From NCBI GenBank assembly GCA_023663505.1, contig JAMPHH010000016.1:1-61364 (forward strand): DNA of 61,364 nt, given 5' to 3'. The notes beneath the pieces are model-generated. The model did no database searches and was not told where the DNA came from. It saw nothing but the letters and a program-made list of their open reading frames with translations. Below are positions 17,280-26,070 of the stretch, one piece after another. Source of the DNA: Muribaculum sp. Its GTDB lineage: Bacteria > Bacillota > Clostridia > Lachnospirales > Lachnospiraceae. Each line of letters begins with the position of its first letter. Position 1 is the stretch's first letter. The translations under genes were made by a program, and so were the position numbers.

Positions 17280-18347
17280 CTATTTATGTGGATTTTCACG
17301 AAGCTGCACGGCATTGGCGGCTCGGCGCCTGCGTTCCTGTTCCATGGCGGCATAATGCTTGCGGGTGGTGTTGACGTCCTTATGTCCCAAGACATCAGCC
17401 ACGAGGTAGATATCCCCTGTCTCCTTGTAAAGCGTGGTTCCATAGGTGCTCCTGAGCTTGTGCGGAGTAATCTTTTTCAGACTGGTGACTCTGGAGGCAT
17501 ATTTTTTCACAAGATTCTCCACAGAGCGCACAGCCATTCGGCGATTTTGCAGGGAGAGAAAGAGTGCGTCCTCATGCCCCTCGGCGGGGACAATGTTTTC
17601 CCGCTCCTCAAGATAATCAAGCAGCGCGGTTTCTACCTCGTCGCCAAAGTAAATTACTGCCTCATAGCCGCCCTTTCTTCGTATTTTGATGCCGCCCTCG
17701 TCAAAGTTGACATCGTTGATATCAAGCCCGACACACTCCGACACACGGATTCCCGTGCCTAACAGAAGCGTCAGAAGCGCAATATCCCGCAGCTTGGTCT
17801 TTTTATGGTACTCCAATTCCTTTTTGGTGAGCTTGGTTCCTGCCTCCACCTGATCAAGCAGTATCGCGACCTCATTGGGTTCAAGACGTATGATCTCTTT
17901 CTCCGGACGCTTGGGGAGCGGAACCAACGCGGCGGGATTGGTTTCTATCATTTCATTCTGGTAAAAATAATTGTAAAAGCTTCTCAGAGAGGCAAGCTTT
18001 CGGGCGCGTCCGCGTTCGTTGTTGGTTATCTCCTTGCCGTCCTTTTCATACAATGCAAGGTATTCCAAATATTCTTCAATATCAAGCCTTGTGATATTGT
18101 CAAGCAGGGATATTGGATATTGCTCAATATCCATTTTGGCACATACGGAATTATTGCTGTGCAGGAACTCAAAGAAAAGCCGAATGTCATAGGCATAGGC
18201 GAGTCTGGTTCGGGTGGAGGTGTATTCCTCGATACCGCGGAAAAATGTCTTGCAGAATTCAGGAAGGGTTTTGAGCACCTCCCGCATTTTTAAAATATTA
18301 TTTTTATTTTGATTATCGTGATAATTGTCCTTATTTAATACTGCCAT
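17280..18347 (-). CDS. Tyrosine recombinase (XerC/XerD-like)
   Basis: A site-specific tyrosine recombinase of 355 residues. The N-terminal SAM-like core-binding domain covers about residues 25-150. The catalytic set is complete: Arg in GIRVSECVGL, Lys in RRKGGYEAV, HKLR, LGHKDVNTT and Tyr in KHYA. It is somewhat longer than classical XerC/D (about 300). No attachment site or phage gene is nearby, so it is probably a chromosomal Xer-family protein rather than an integrase. Its start overlaps the 3' end of the ttcA-like gene by 17 bases. Confidence 0.88.
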   Translation of the reverse strand: MAVLNKDNYHDNQNKNNILKMREVLKTLPEFCKTFFRGIEEYTSTRTRLAYAYDIRLFFEFLHSNNSVCAKMDIEQYPISLLDNITRLDIEEYLEYLALYEKDGKEITNNERGRARKLASLRSFYNYFYQNEMIETNPAALVPLPKRPEKEIIRLEPNEVAILLDQVEAGTKLTKKELEYHKKTKLRDIALLTLLLGTGIRVSECVGLDINDVNFDEGGIKIRRKGGYEAVIYFGDEVETALLDYLEERENIVPAEGHEDALFLSLQNRRMAVRSVENLVKKYASRVTSLKKITPHKLRSTYGTTLYKETGDIYLVADVLGHKDVNTTRKHYAAMEQERRRRAANAVQLRENPHK

Positions 18348-19065
18348 TGTTTTCTGCCCAGCCTTTCATATCGCCGTTTTTGATTGCCGTGAACATTCGC
18401 TCCTTTACCCCCGGGGTCTCAAGGTTAATCTCCCTGAGCAGATTCTTTACGTATTCCCGCTTAGTGTGGCCGTCGGCGGGGCAGGGGCTTTTCACAACAG
18501 GAACGGTGTATTTATTGATAAATCCGATCACGTCCGCCTCGTTCACATAGATAAGGGGGCGGATCACTGTTAAGTCCGTGCGGTCCAGATATGTGACAGG
18601 AGAGAAGGTGTGAAATCTCCCCTCAAATATCAGGGACATCAGCATGGTCTCCACCACGTCGTCCTTGTGGTGGGCATAGGCTATCTTGTTGCAGCCGAGC
18701 TCCTTCATGGCTTGGTTTAGCGCGCCCTTGCGCATCTTGGCACAGAGCGAGCAGGGATTGCTCTCAGCCCGTTCCTCAAAGACAACTTGGGCGATATCTG
18801 TATTTACAATGGTATATTCCACCTGCATGTCCTGACAGAGACGGCGTATGCCGTCCAGATTCAGATTGCCAAAGCCCAGATCAACCGTGACCGCATGGAT
18901 TTGAAATCTGCGGGGGTAAAAACGCATAAGACCATGCAGGGCATAGAGCAGGGTGAGACTGTCCTTGCCGCCGGATATACCGATGGCAATACGGTCATTT
19001 TCTTCAATCATGTGGTAGTCATCTACAGCCCTGCGCACAAGACTGTATAATTGTTGTAGCTTCAT
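18331..19065 (-). CDS. TtcA-like tRNA 2-thiocytidine synthetase
   Basis: A PP-loop ATPase of the TtcA/TilS superfamily (244 aa) that probably thiolates C32 in tRNA. It shows the PP-loop SGGKDS near residue 31, the CxxC pair in CSLCAKMRKG, the AYAHHKDD segment and a third Cys in SPCPADG. Together these fit an iron-sulphur TtcA rather than TilS. ATG 19065 is chosen for its spacing from AAGGA; TTG 19074 is too close to that site. It is the first gene of a two-gene unit with the recombinase. Confidence 0.85.
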   Translation of the reverse strand: MKLQQLYSLVRRAVDDYHMIEENDRIAIGISGGKDSLTLLYALHGLMRFYPRRFQIHAVTVDLGFGNLNLDGIRRLCQDMQVEYTIVNTDIAQVVFEERAESNPCSLCAKMRKGALNQAMKELGCNKIAYAHHKDDVVETMLMSLIFEGRFHTFSPVTYLDRTDLTVIRPLIYVNEADVIGFINKYTVPVVKSPCPADGHTKREYVKNLLREINLETPGVKERMFTAIKNGDMKGWAENNGSIK

Positions 19066-19235
19066 AATGTTCAATCCTTATGGATATATAAGTTGATACA
19101 ATTATTATGTATATCAATTTTATATATCAATTTATGGGCAAATAACTGGTAGTGTTTCACACCTTGGCATAAATGGCTGTGTGAATAAGATTATTTTACT
19201 TCTTTTTTGGGTTTTGTACAACTTAAAAATTATTC

Positions 19236-19264
19236 TTGAAAAAAGTAATGAGGCATGTTATAGT
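19236..19264 (+). promoter_or_regulatory. Promoter of antisense RNA facing holin-like toxin
   Basis: TTGAAA (19236-19241), a 17-base spacer and TATAGT (19259-19264). It drives transcription towards the toxin gene on the opposite strand and the shared terminator. Confidence 0.65.
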
Positions 19265-19269
19265 AAAGG

Positions 19270-19368
19270 TGTAATTAAAAGGAACAACCGCCCACAAGGT
19301 GGGTTGACCGAATTATAAGATAGAAAACCATCCCGTCGCTCGGTCAAAGTTCAGGGATGGTTTTCTAT
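19270..19368 (+). ncRNA. Predicted type I antitoxin RNA
   Basis: A transcript of about 100 bases is predicted from the promoter at 19236-19264 to the bidirectional terminator. It contains an internal hairpin (CCCAC/GTGGG) and is complementary to the 3' end of the toxin mRNA across the terminator. This matches the layout of TxpA/RatA and Fst-type loci. The RNA ends are inferred from the promoter and terminator only. Confidence 0.6.
19320..19368. terminator. Bidirectional terminator shared by toxin mRNA and antisense RNA
   Basis: A 15-bp perfect stem (19320-19334 with 19354-19368) includes AGAAAACCATCCC and its complement. The A- and T-rich stem ends serve as tails in both directions. Confidence 0.75.
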
Positions 19369-19374
19369 GTATGG

Positions 19375-19464
19375 CTACTTACAAAAAGAAAAAATGAACG
19401 TAAGTAACGCCAAAAGAAATATGCCAAACGTCAGCATATCCTTAAAATCATAATGATTTTTCAT
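19375..19464 (-). CDS. Holin-like type I toxin peptide
   Basis: A 29-residue hydrophobic peptide with one membrane segment, MLTFGIFLLALLTFIFSF, and a C-terminal Lys. It matches the putative holin-like toxin family (Hol_Tox type) of Firmicutes. It has a strong GGAGG site six bases upstream of the ATG. A hairpin around ATTCC-TATAG/CTAT-GGAAT lies just upstream of the ribosome site and may limit translation. The gene is opposed by an antisense RNA that converges on the same terminator. Confidence 0.8.
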   Translation of the reverse strand: MKNHYDFKDMLTFGIFLLALLTFIFSFCK

Positions 19465-19540
19465 AGGCATCACCTCCATTCCATAGGATCTATAGGAATA
19501 TCAGATCAGCCCACCCTGCAACACGATTGTCCTTACATAC

Positions 19541-19569
19541 ATTTTAACATAATTAAAACAACAGCGCAA
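19541..19569 (-). promoter_or_regulatory. Promoter of holin-like toxin
   Basis: On the minus strand, TTGCGC (19569-19564), a 17-base spacer and TAAAAT (19546-19541), giving a 5' UTR of about 70 bases before the toxin. Confidence 0.55.
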
Positions 19570-19634
19570 TAATAAATTGTCGGATATTAATAGCGTATCA
19601 AAAAAGAAAACTTTTCATTAAACAAAGATAGTGC

Positions 19635-19652
19635 TATACTATATATAGTATA
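19635..19652. promoter_or_regulatory. 18-bp perfect palindrome upstream of surface protein
   Basis: TATACTATATATAGTATA is self-complementary and lies 48 bases before the TTG start of the surface protein. It contains TATACT-like -10 sequences on both strands, so it may be an operator overlapping the promoter. Confidence 0.45.
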
Positions 19653-19699
19653 TCAGCATACATAATGTGACAGTAAATTATGTTTAGGGAGGGATTAAA

Positions 19700-22600
19700 T
19701 TGAAGGGAAAAAGAATATTGGCACTGATATTGAGCGTGGCAATGGTCGCCACCTCGGGAAACCTGACCATGGATGTCTATGCTATGGGCAATCCGGCTGA
19801 TATGTATTCCGCGGCTGAGGGCGACGGAAGCGATAAGGCTTGGAGCGACAGCGGCGTGGAGGCGTCCGGTACAGTCGGGGTGACAGGCGGTACGGACGCG
19901 ACCAAAGAAAATGTCATGACGGGCGATACGGATCCTACAAATACCGCAGGCGGAGCAGGCACAACGAATTCGACAGCAGGTGACGAGGGTGTGCAGACGA
20001 CAGCCGTTGATTATAATGCGACGGAGGATGCGGATGACACCATCATTGATGAGAATGATTATTTCGTGGTAGTTGGTGAGAAGAACGGCAAGCTACAGTT
20101 GAAGCAGGGGATATCGCTTGACTCTCTGAGCGGGACAGTGAAGCTGCCGTCCGAGACGAAATGGATTCCTGTGGGGATTTTTAACAATAATACCAAGATT
20201 ACGGGCATTACGATTCCTGAGAACAATCAGATAGAGCGAATCGACGCAGGCGCATTTGAGGGCTCGGGAATCACCTCATTTGAGATGCCTGACGGTGTGA
20301 CACAGCTTGAGAAGGGAACCTTCAAGGATTCTAAGCTGACGGTGCTTATTTTTGGCAAGAACTCAAAGCTGACGGTGATTGGCGAGGAAGCCTTTAGAGA
20401 CTGTGAGTTTATGACAACTGTGTCGTTTCCTGATTCGGTGACGAAGATTGAAGATCACGCCTTTGATTCATGTGGTGGTCTGCGCACCGTTCAATTGAAT
20501 GTAGTTGAGGTGATTGGTGATTCGGCGTTTAAAAATTGCGCCAATCTGCAGGTCATCGGATGGAGCAAGAGCTTGAAGGAGATTCGAAGCTCCGCATTTT
20601 ATAGATGTACTTCATTAACCAAGATTGAGGCGAATGCTGAGCTGGGGGCGAATGTTACCACATGGGGGTCCTACGTGTTCGAGGGATGTAGCGCCTTGAC
20701 AGAGGTGAGATTCCACAGGGATGCGAAGCAGATACCCATAGGCATGTTTAAGGATTGTACCGCGCTTGCCACGGTCGTTATCCCTGAGGCGTGCGGAGTG
20801 ATCAAACGGGAGGCGTTCTCAGGTTGTACCGCTCTCAAGGCGATTACCGTACCCGCCAATGTCAGTGCAATCGAGGCTGACGCGTTTGTGGACTGTCAAA
20901 ACCTAAAAACCGTTGAAATCCGGCAAAAGGGTGCGAGCGGCGTGAGTGACATCATTCTCTCGGAGGATGCGTTCCCTTGGAAAACCTCCAGTGCTAATGT
21001 GACGATGTGCGGCTATGACGGCACGGTTGAGGATTATGCCAACAAGAAAAATTATAAATTTAAGACGCTTTTTGAGTCATACAAAGTTAAGGTTAGTGTC
21101 AACAATGATTCGTATGGTAAAGCGGAGCTCTCAAAGACAAGTGCCAGAGCGGGGGATACCATCGAGGTGACGGTCACTCCTGCCGAGGGGTATCGCCTGA
21201 AGGCGTCTACCTTTGCATATAACGGTATCAAAATCACTGATCTGAAGGAGGAGGCAAACGGGACTCAGGTGTTCACCTTTGAAATGCCTGACGAGGAGGT
21301 TAAGGTGATCGTTGATTTTGAGTCGGCAACACTTGCTTACGGAACCCTCTCCGCTACCTTTGACCAAATCGATCAGATGACCTACGATTGGGACAAAAAA
21401 AATAAGATATTAACCTTTGACAAGGTGGGACTTGCCTGTCAGTTGATTATTGATGGCGCAAGCAGAGACCCGGGATCTTGGATGTTCAACTATTCTAGCG
21501 ACAATCCTAAGGTGGCGTATATTGACTCCAAGGGCGTAATCTATGCCAGGGGCATGGGTACGGCTACCATCAAAGCGACCTTAAAGGATGGAATCAATAA
21601 CGGAAGTGACACTGAAAAGAGGACAGTTGAATTTAAGGTCAAGGTTGAGAACGAGGCGAATATATACACTTATTCCCTGAGCTTCTCCGACTTGGGCAAG
21701 GCAAAGAGCAGCAAGGAGGAAATTGCGGGAGAGACCGTGTGGGTGATTCGATACACCAAGGACAGCCTGCTTAAAACAGCGCGAAGCTTCAAGGTAAATC
21801 TTCTTGCCACGGAGGGAGCAAACACACAGAATATCTTTGTAAAGTCCTCTTGGGAGTCCGCCAACACGGACATGGTTACGCTTGAAAATGAAACGGTTGA
21901 GAATAATTCTAATGTGGTTAAGGTCTTGGCGGATGTGACGGGCGAGACTGCGGTGACGGTCACGGTCACCAACGGCAAGACAGGAAAGGATAAGGTGACG
22001 CTTTACGAGGAGAGCTTTATCATCCGAGTGATCGGTGCGACGCCCCAATTGGTACAATACAAGGTTTCCTTTGACCTTCAGGGACACGGCGACGCGATTG
22101 AGGACATCACTGTGGTTGAGGGTGAAAAGCTTACCGCACCCGCCGCTCCCACGGCGGAGGGCTATGTGTTTGGCGGCTGGTACAAGGATGCGGACTGCAC
22201 GCAGGCGTGGGATTTTGCTGCGGACGTGGTCAACGCTGACACCATACTCTACGCTAAGTGGACGCCTGATACCCCCGATACGCCCATTCCTGCGACATTT
22301 ACCGTCTCCTATCACATGCAGGGTATTGGGAGCACTCCTGATGCTGTAACGGTAGAAGCGGGGGCGAAGCTTACGGCGCCCGCCGTGACGGATGTGCTTG
22401 GCTATCTTTTCCAAGGTTGGTTTAAGGAAGCGGGATGTATTACGGCATGGGATTTTGCCAATGACGTGGTGACCGCTGATACCGTGCTTTATGCGAAGTG
22501 GATTGAAGACCCGAACACGGAGACGCCCGAGGACATTGACGACTCGATTTATGAGGCATCAGACAGGAAAGACCTGAAAGCAATCGGGGCAGTGATCGGG

Positions 22601-23722
22601 ACAATCAAGGCAAAGACTTATGATGGCAGCGCCTACCTGCCCACCGTCAAGGTAACCGTGAAGGACGGCAAGAAGACCGTGACCCTGACAGAGGGGACGG
22701 ATTACCGTGTTCTGTACCAAAATAACATCAATGCAGGCACAGGTACTGTGATCGTCAAGGGCAATGGCACATACACGGGAGAAGTAGCGAAAGAGTTTAC
22801 GATTACCAAGAAGTCTGTCAAGAAGCTTAAGGTGGTTGTCGGCGGCATGGGTCTGAACGACAAGTCCGCCCCGCCTGTCTATGTGTATGACGGCGGGAAG
22901 CTGCTTGGCAGCGAATCATACACGCTTTCCTATGCGGAGGATATGACAGCCGCGAAGGGCACCAAGAAGGTGACGATCACAGGGGCGGATAATGGCAACT
23001 ACACGGGAAGCCGCACGGTCAACGTGAAGGTGTATGACGCAGAGAAGATATTGAATCCTGAGAATGTCAGTCTGGAGAAGGAGTCCTTTGACTATACAGG
23101 AAAAGCCCTGAAGCCCGCTGTCACCGTGACCTATGGCGGCGCCGCGGTGGATAAGAAGAATTACACCGTGAAGTACCAGAACAATAAGGAAGCGGGAATC
23201 GGCTATGTGATCATCACGGGTAAGAAGGAATATGGCGGGAGCGTGGTCAAGACATTTGAAATCAAGCCCGTGCAGACTAAATTCGCGTTAAAGAAGCCCG
23301 CTGCGAGCGTGACATACAATGGCAAGCTGCAGAAGCCCAAGGTTACTGTGGTCGTGCAGGACGGCGGCAAGACCAAGACACTGAAGGCGGGTAAGGACTA
23401 CACGATCACTTACAGCAACAACCTGCATGCCACCACGGAGGCGAAGCAGGCAGTGATCACGATCAAGGGCAAGGGGAATTATGCCAACACGCCCAAGGAG
23501 ACCTTTAAGTTCGACATTAAGCCCCAGAAGATCAAGAAAGCGTCAGTGAAGGGGACGCAGGGGTCGTTGACCCTGACCTATGCCAAGAGAACCCTGAAGG
23601 CGGGTACGGACTATACGCTGTCCTACGGCACGGAGAACAAGGGCAAGGTGGAAGTGAAGATCGAGGGCAAAGGTGATTTCACTGATTCAGTGACGAAAAA
23701 GGTGAAGCTTGCCGCAAAATGA
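19700..23722 (+). CDS. Large BspA-like leucine-rich-repeat surface protein
   Basis: A secreted protein of 1340 residues. A signal peptide (about 1-30) precedes an acidic Thr/Gly-rich linker. Leucine-rich repeats of the BspA/LRR_5 type (about 130-430; FEGSGITSFEMPDGV, FKNCANLQVIGW) follow. Next come a bacterial Ig-like domain (about 560-650), two Listeria-Bacteroides repeats (about 770-945; FGGWYKDADC, FQGWFKEAGC) and a Lys-rich C-terminal region of about four YDG/MBG-like repeats (KTYDGSAYLP, FDYTGKALKP). The start is TTG with GGGAGGG six bases upstream. There is no LPXTG or other clear anchor. Probably an adhesin. Confidence 0.85.
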   Translation: MKGKRILALILSVAMVATSGNLTMDVYAMGNPADMYSAAEGDGSDKAWSDSGVEASGTVGVTGGTDATKENVMTGDTDPTNTAGGAGTTNSTAGDEGVQTTAVDYNATEDADDTIIDENDYFVVVGEKNGKLQLKQGISLDSLSGTVKLPSETKWIPVGIFNNNTKITGITIPENNQIERIDAGAFEGSGITSFEMPDGVTQLEKGTFKDSKLTVLIFGKNSKLTVIGEEAFRDCEFMTTVSFPDSVTKIEDHAFDSCGGLRTVQLNVVEVIGDSAFKNCANLQVIGWSKSLKEIRSSAFYRCTSLTKIEANAELGANVTTWGSYVFEGCSALTEVRFHRDAKQIPIGMFKDCTALATVVIPEACGVIKREAFSGCTALKAITVPANVSAIEADAFVDCQNLKTVEIRQKGASGVSDIILSEDAFPWKTSSANVTMCGYDGTVEDYANKKNYKFKTLFESYKVKVSVNNDSYGKAELSKTSARAGDTIEVTVTPAEGYRLKASTFAYNGIKITDLKEEANGTQVFTFEMPDEEVKVIVDFESATLAYGTLSATFDQIDQMTYDWDKKNKILTFDKVGLACQLIIDGASRDPGSWMFNYSSDNPKVAYIDSKGVIYARGMGTATIKATLKDGINNGSDTEKRTVEFKVKVENEANIYTYSLSFSDLGKAKSSKEEIAGETVWVIRYTKDSLLKTARSFKVNLLATEGANTQNIFVKSSWESANTDMVTLENETVENNSNVVKVLADVTGETAVTVTVTNGKTGKDKVTLYEESFIIRVIGATPQLVQYKVSFDLQGHGDAIEDITVVEGEKLTAPAAPTAEGYVFGGWYKDADCTQAWDFAADVVNADTILYAKWTPDTPDTPIPATFTVSYHMQGIGSTPDAVTVEAGAKLTAPAVTDVLGYLFQGWFKEAGCITAWDFANDVVTADTVLYAKWIEDPNTETPEDIDDSIYEASDRKDLKAIGAVIGTIKAKTYDGSAYLPTVKVTVKDGKKTVTLTEGTDYRVLYQNNINAGTGTVIVKGNGTYTGEVAKEFTITKKSVKKLKVVVGGMGLNDKSAPPVYVYDGGKLLGSESYTLSYAEDMTAAKGTKKVTITGADNGNYTGSRTVNVKVYDAEKILNPENVSLEKESFDYTGKALKPAVTVTYGGAAVDKKNYTVKYQNNKEAGIGYVIITGKKEYGGSVVKTFEIKPVQTKFALKKPAASVTYNGKLQKPKVTVVVQDGGKTKTLKAGKDYTITYSNNLHATTEAKQAVITIKGKGNYANTPKETFKFDIKPQKIKKASVKGTQGSLTLTYAKRTLKAGTDYTLSYGTENKGKVEVKIEGKGDFTDSVTKKVKLAAK

Positions 23723-23754
23723 CGTGTGTGCTGTTGACTAAAATGTGAAAGGGA

Positions 23755-23782
23755 GGACAGGAACCTAATATGATTCCTGTCC
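23755..23782 (+). terminator. Hairpin after surface protein
   Basis: The perfect 9-bp stem GGACAGGAA/TTCCTGTCC (23755-23763 with 23774-23782) is followed by TTCTGAATTTT. It is a plausible terminator with a weak T-tract. Confidence 0.6.
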
Positions 23783-23795
23783 TTCTGAATTTTCC

Positions 23796-23849
23796 TTGAA
23801 AAAGTAAATCTACAATTGGTAAATCGAAAGTATTTACAGACTTTTTCAA
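23796..23849. repeat. Inverted repeat in the 23.7-24.0 kb gap
   Basis: TTGAAAAAGT (23796-23805) and ACTTTTTCAA (23840-23849) are exact complements 34 bases apart. Together with the hairpin before it and the promoter after it, this accounts for the 292-base gap. Nothing else was recognised there. Confidence 0.4.
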
Positions 23850-23858
23850 AAGCAACTC

Positions 23859-23887
23859 TTGTGATATGATTCGATTCGGTGTATTAT
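23859..23887 (+). promoter_or_regulatory. Possible promoter of AI-2E transporter gene
   Basis: TTGTGA (23859-23864), a 17-base spacer and TATTAT (23882-23887), about 130 bases before the gene. A moderate match. Confidence 0.4.
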
Positions 23888-24014
23888 GGAGTATAGAGGA
23901 AAAGACTTAGAGAATATATTCTAAAAAGCAAATGACTTATATCTGATTTAGATTGCATTTTAATCGGATTATATGCTAATTTGGAGGGTCGCTTGTTCGG
24001 AAAGGAAGGCTTAT

Positions 24015-25346
24015 ATGAAATTTCATTTGAATAACAAATATGTGCGTTGGGGAATCACGGCGTTTTGCGTTATTGCGGCGAGTATATGCTTTTATTATCT
24101 GATGTTTCACGGGGTGAACATCAAGGCGGGGCTGCGGACAATCAGTGATATTCTGATGCCGCTCACGATGGGCTTTGTGCTTGCGTATGTCTTGACGCCC
24201 GTGTTGAATCAAATCGAGTACCGTATCGTGAAGCCCCTGATGGAACGAGTTCCGATGAAAAATGATACGAAGCGCGGCTCCATTACCCGCGGTCTCAGCA
24301 TTATCGCGACGACCCTGCTGTGCTTTGCCGTGATAGCTGCCTTGATCTCAATGTTTTTGTCACAGATTATCCCCAGTATTATGAATCTGGTCTCTAATTT
24401 TGATATGTATATAAATAACGTGACCAATATCATTAACAAGCTCTTGGAGAATAATCCGGAGGTGGGGAGTTATCTGATCAAAATGATCAATCGTTATTCG
24501 GGGGAATTGGAGTCATGGATAGAGACCTCCGTGTTTGCGACCACCAGTGATATCATCAAAACCGTTTCTTTAAGCGTGATCAATGTGATTGGCGTGCTGT
24601 GGAATTGTGTAATCGGCTTCATTATTTCTATCTATTTGCTTGCAAGCAAGGAGCGGTTTGCGGGTCAGGCAAAAAAGATTGCTTACGCTATGTTTGACAG
24701 GGACACCGCCAATGTGGTGATTCGTAATTTCCGTTTTACACACAAGACCTTTATCGGTTTTATCAGCGGTAAGGTTTTGGATTCCATTATCATCGGTCTG
24801 CTCTGCTTTATAGGAACCACGCTGCTCCAGACGCCTTACGCCGCGCTGGTCAGCGTGATCATCGGTATCACGAATATCATTCCCTTCTTTGGTCCTGTGA
24901 TAGGAGCGGTGCCAAGTACCGTATTGATCTTCTTGGTAGACCCTATGCACCCCTTGAACGCGGTGTATTTCGTGATATTTATTCTGGTGCTGCAGCAGTT
25001 TGACGGCAATATCCTCGGACCCAAGATTTTGGGCAATTCGACAGGTTTGGCGGGCTTTTGGGTGATTTTTGCCATTACATTGTTCGGGGGATTCTTCGGT
25101 ATTCTTGGCATGATTGTCGGCGTGCCGATTTTCGCGGTGATTTACGCGGCGATTAAATCCGTGGTAAACTCGGCATTGACCAAAAAGGCGCTGCCGCAGG
25201 AGATTACCACCTATATGACGGTGGAGTCCATTGATGACGATGGCTTCCACGAATATATTCCTGAATTTAAGAAAAATATTGATGAACAGAAGTCCACACG
25301 CGAGCAGAAAAGGCAGGAGCGCAAGAACGTAAAGGACAAGGAATAA
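24015..25346 (+). CDS. AI-2E family transporter
   Basis: A polytopic membrane protein (443 aa) of the AI-2E/YdiK/PerM family, whose members act as exporters or ion antiporters. About eight hydrophobic segments lie between residues 10 and 390, with the conserved pattern GITNIIPFFGPVIGAVPS near 295 and an LQQFDGNILGPKILG segment near 335. A charged tail of about 60 residues is cytoplasmic. ATG 24015 has GGAAGG upstream; the longer frame adds 14 residues and is less likely. The substrate is unknown. Confidence 0.9.
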   Translation: MKFHLNNKYVRWGITAFCVIAASICFYYLMFHGVNIKAGLRTISDILMPLTMGFVLAYVLTPVLNQIEYRIVKPLMERVPMKNDTKRGSITRGLSIIATTLLCFAVIAALISMFLSQIIPSIMNLVSNFDMYINNVTNIINKLLENNPEVGSYLIKMINRYSGELESWIETSVFATTSDIIKTVSLSVINVIGVLWNCVIGFIISIYLLASKERFAGQAKKIAYAMFDRDTANVVIRNFRFTHKTFIGFISGKVLDSIIIGLLCFIGTTLLQTPYAALVSVIIGITNIIPFFGPVIGAVPSTVLIFLVDPMHPLNAVYFVIFILVLQQFDGNILGPKILGNSTGLAGFWVIFAITLFGGFFGILGMIVGVPIFAVIYAAIKSVVNSALTKKALPQEITTYMTVESIDDDGFHEYIPEFKKNIDEQKSTREQKRQERKNVKDKE

Positions 25347-25376
25347 TCAGTCGGTGGTGCAGTCTATCAGACTGTA

Positions 25377-25402
25377 ATATCGCAGGCATAAGTCTGCGAT
25401 AT
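25377..25402. repeat. Perfect hairpin between AI-2E gene and dtd
   Basis: ATATCGCAG (25377-25385) and CTGCGATAT (25394-25402) with an 8-base loop. There is no T-run after it, so its role is uncertain (mRNA end protection or dtd leader). Confidence 0.45.
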
Positions 25403-25475
25403 GCGTGGATATAAATATGGAATCGGGAGATTGTTAAATAAATAACAATCATAGAGGTGAAGGAGAGTAGTGCAG

Positions 25476-25922
25476 ATGCGTTTTGTGATTCAGCGTGTGT
25501 CAAATGCAAGTGTCGCGGTGGATAGTCAGGTAATCGGACAGATTTCAAAGGGCTTTCTGGTCTTAATCGGCGTCAGCCAATCGGACGATCGGGGAATTGC
25601 GGATAAAATGATAAAAAAGCTGATTGGATTGAGAATTTTTGAGGACGAAAACGGCAAAACCAATCTGGATTTAAAGAGTGTTTCTGGAAGCTTGTTGTTG
25701 ATTTCGCAATTTACGCTTTATGCCGACTGCCAAAAGGGAAACCGCCCGTCGTTTATCAAGGCGGGGGCTCCGGATATGGCGAAGGAGCTTTACGAGTATA
25801 TTGTGGAACAATGTAAATTGCAGATTCCTGTGGTTGAGACCGGAGAATTTGGTGCGGATATGAAGGTGAGTCTGTTGAACGACGGACCCTTTACAATCAT
25901 TCTTGATTCGGACGAGCTATGA
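25476..25922 (+). CDS. dtd: D-aminoacyl-tRNA deacylase
   Basis: A proofreading enzyme (148 aa) that frees D-amino acids (and Gly from tRNA-Ala) from mischarged tRNA. The family motifs are present: SQFTLYADCQKGNRPSF near residue 78 and LNDGPFTIILDS near 133. The start is placed at ATG 25476 (MRFVIQRVSNASV) because the family begins M-R-x-V-x-Q-R-V; GTG 25470 is two codons earlier. Its stop codon is overlapped by a REP-like element. Confidence 0.95.
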   Translation: MRFVIQRVSNASVAVDSQVIGQISKGFLVLIGVSQSDDRGIADKMIKKLIGLRIFEDENGKTNLDLKSVSGSLLLISQFTLYADCQKGNRPSFIKAGAPDMAKELYEYIVEQCKLQIPVVETGEFGADMKVSLLNDGPFTIILDSDEL

Positions 25923-25965
25923 GCCAAGCCAATGTAATTGGTTTGGCGAATGCCGCAATAGTGAC
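25921..25965 (+). repeat. REP/MITE-like element, partial copy C
   Basis: GAGCCAAGCCAATGTAATTG and the following GTTTGGCGAATGCCGCAATA match the right end of the fuller copy at 32.0 kb, including the CCAAT-GTA-ATTGG hairpin. It touches the dtd stop codon. Confidence 0.6.
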
Positions 25966-25975
25966 AAACGTTTAA

Positions 25976-26019
25976 AACTATGCGCAACTATTCGTTAAAC
26001 TATGGTTTTGCGCATAGTT
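25976..26019. terminator. Hairpin between dtd and convergent blaR1
   Basis: A 12-bp perfect stem AACTATGCGCAA/TTGCGCATAGTT (25976-25987 with 26008-26019) lies between convergent genes and may stop transcription both ways. It has no long T-run. Confidence 0.5.
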
Positions 26020-26070
26020 GGCTCCGTTCCCGCTCACTTTGGTGGGCTCCGCAAAATCCACGGGAAACGC

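Noticed and set aside
17280..18347. Tyrosine recombinase as a prophage or integrative-element integrase
   Set aside because: No phage or conjugation genes, no tRNA attachment site and no flanking direct repeats are visible; it is in an apparent operon with a tRNA modification gene.
22035..22349. Overlapping open frames inside the large surface protein and other long genes
   Set aside because: They are shadows of GC-rich coding sequence, with no ribosome sites and arginine/serine-rich translations.
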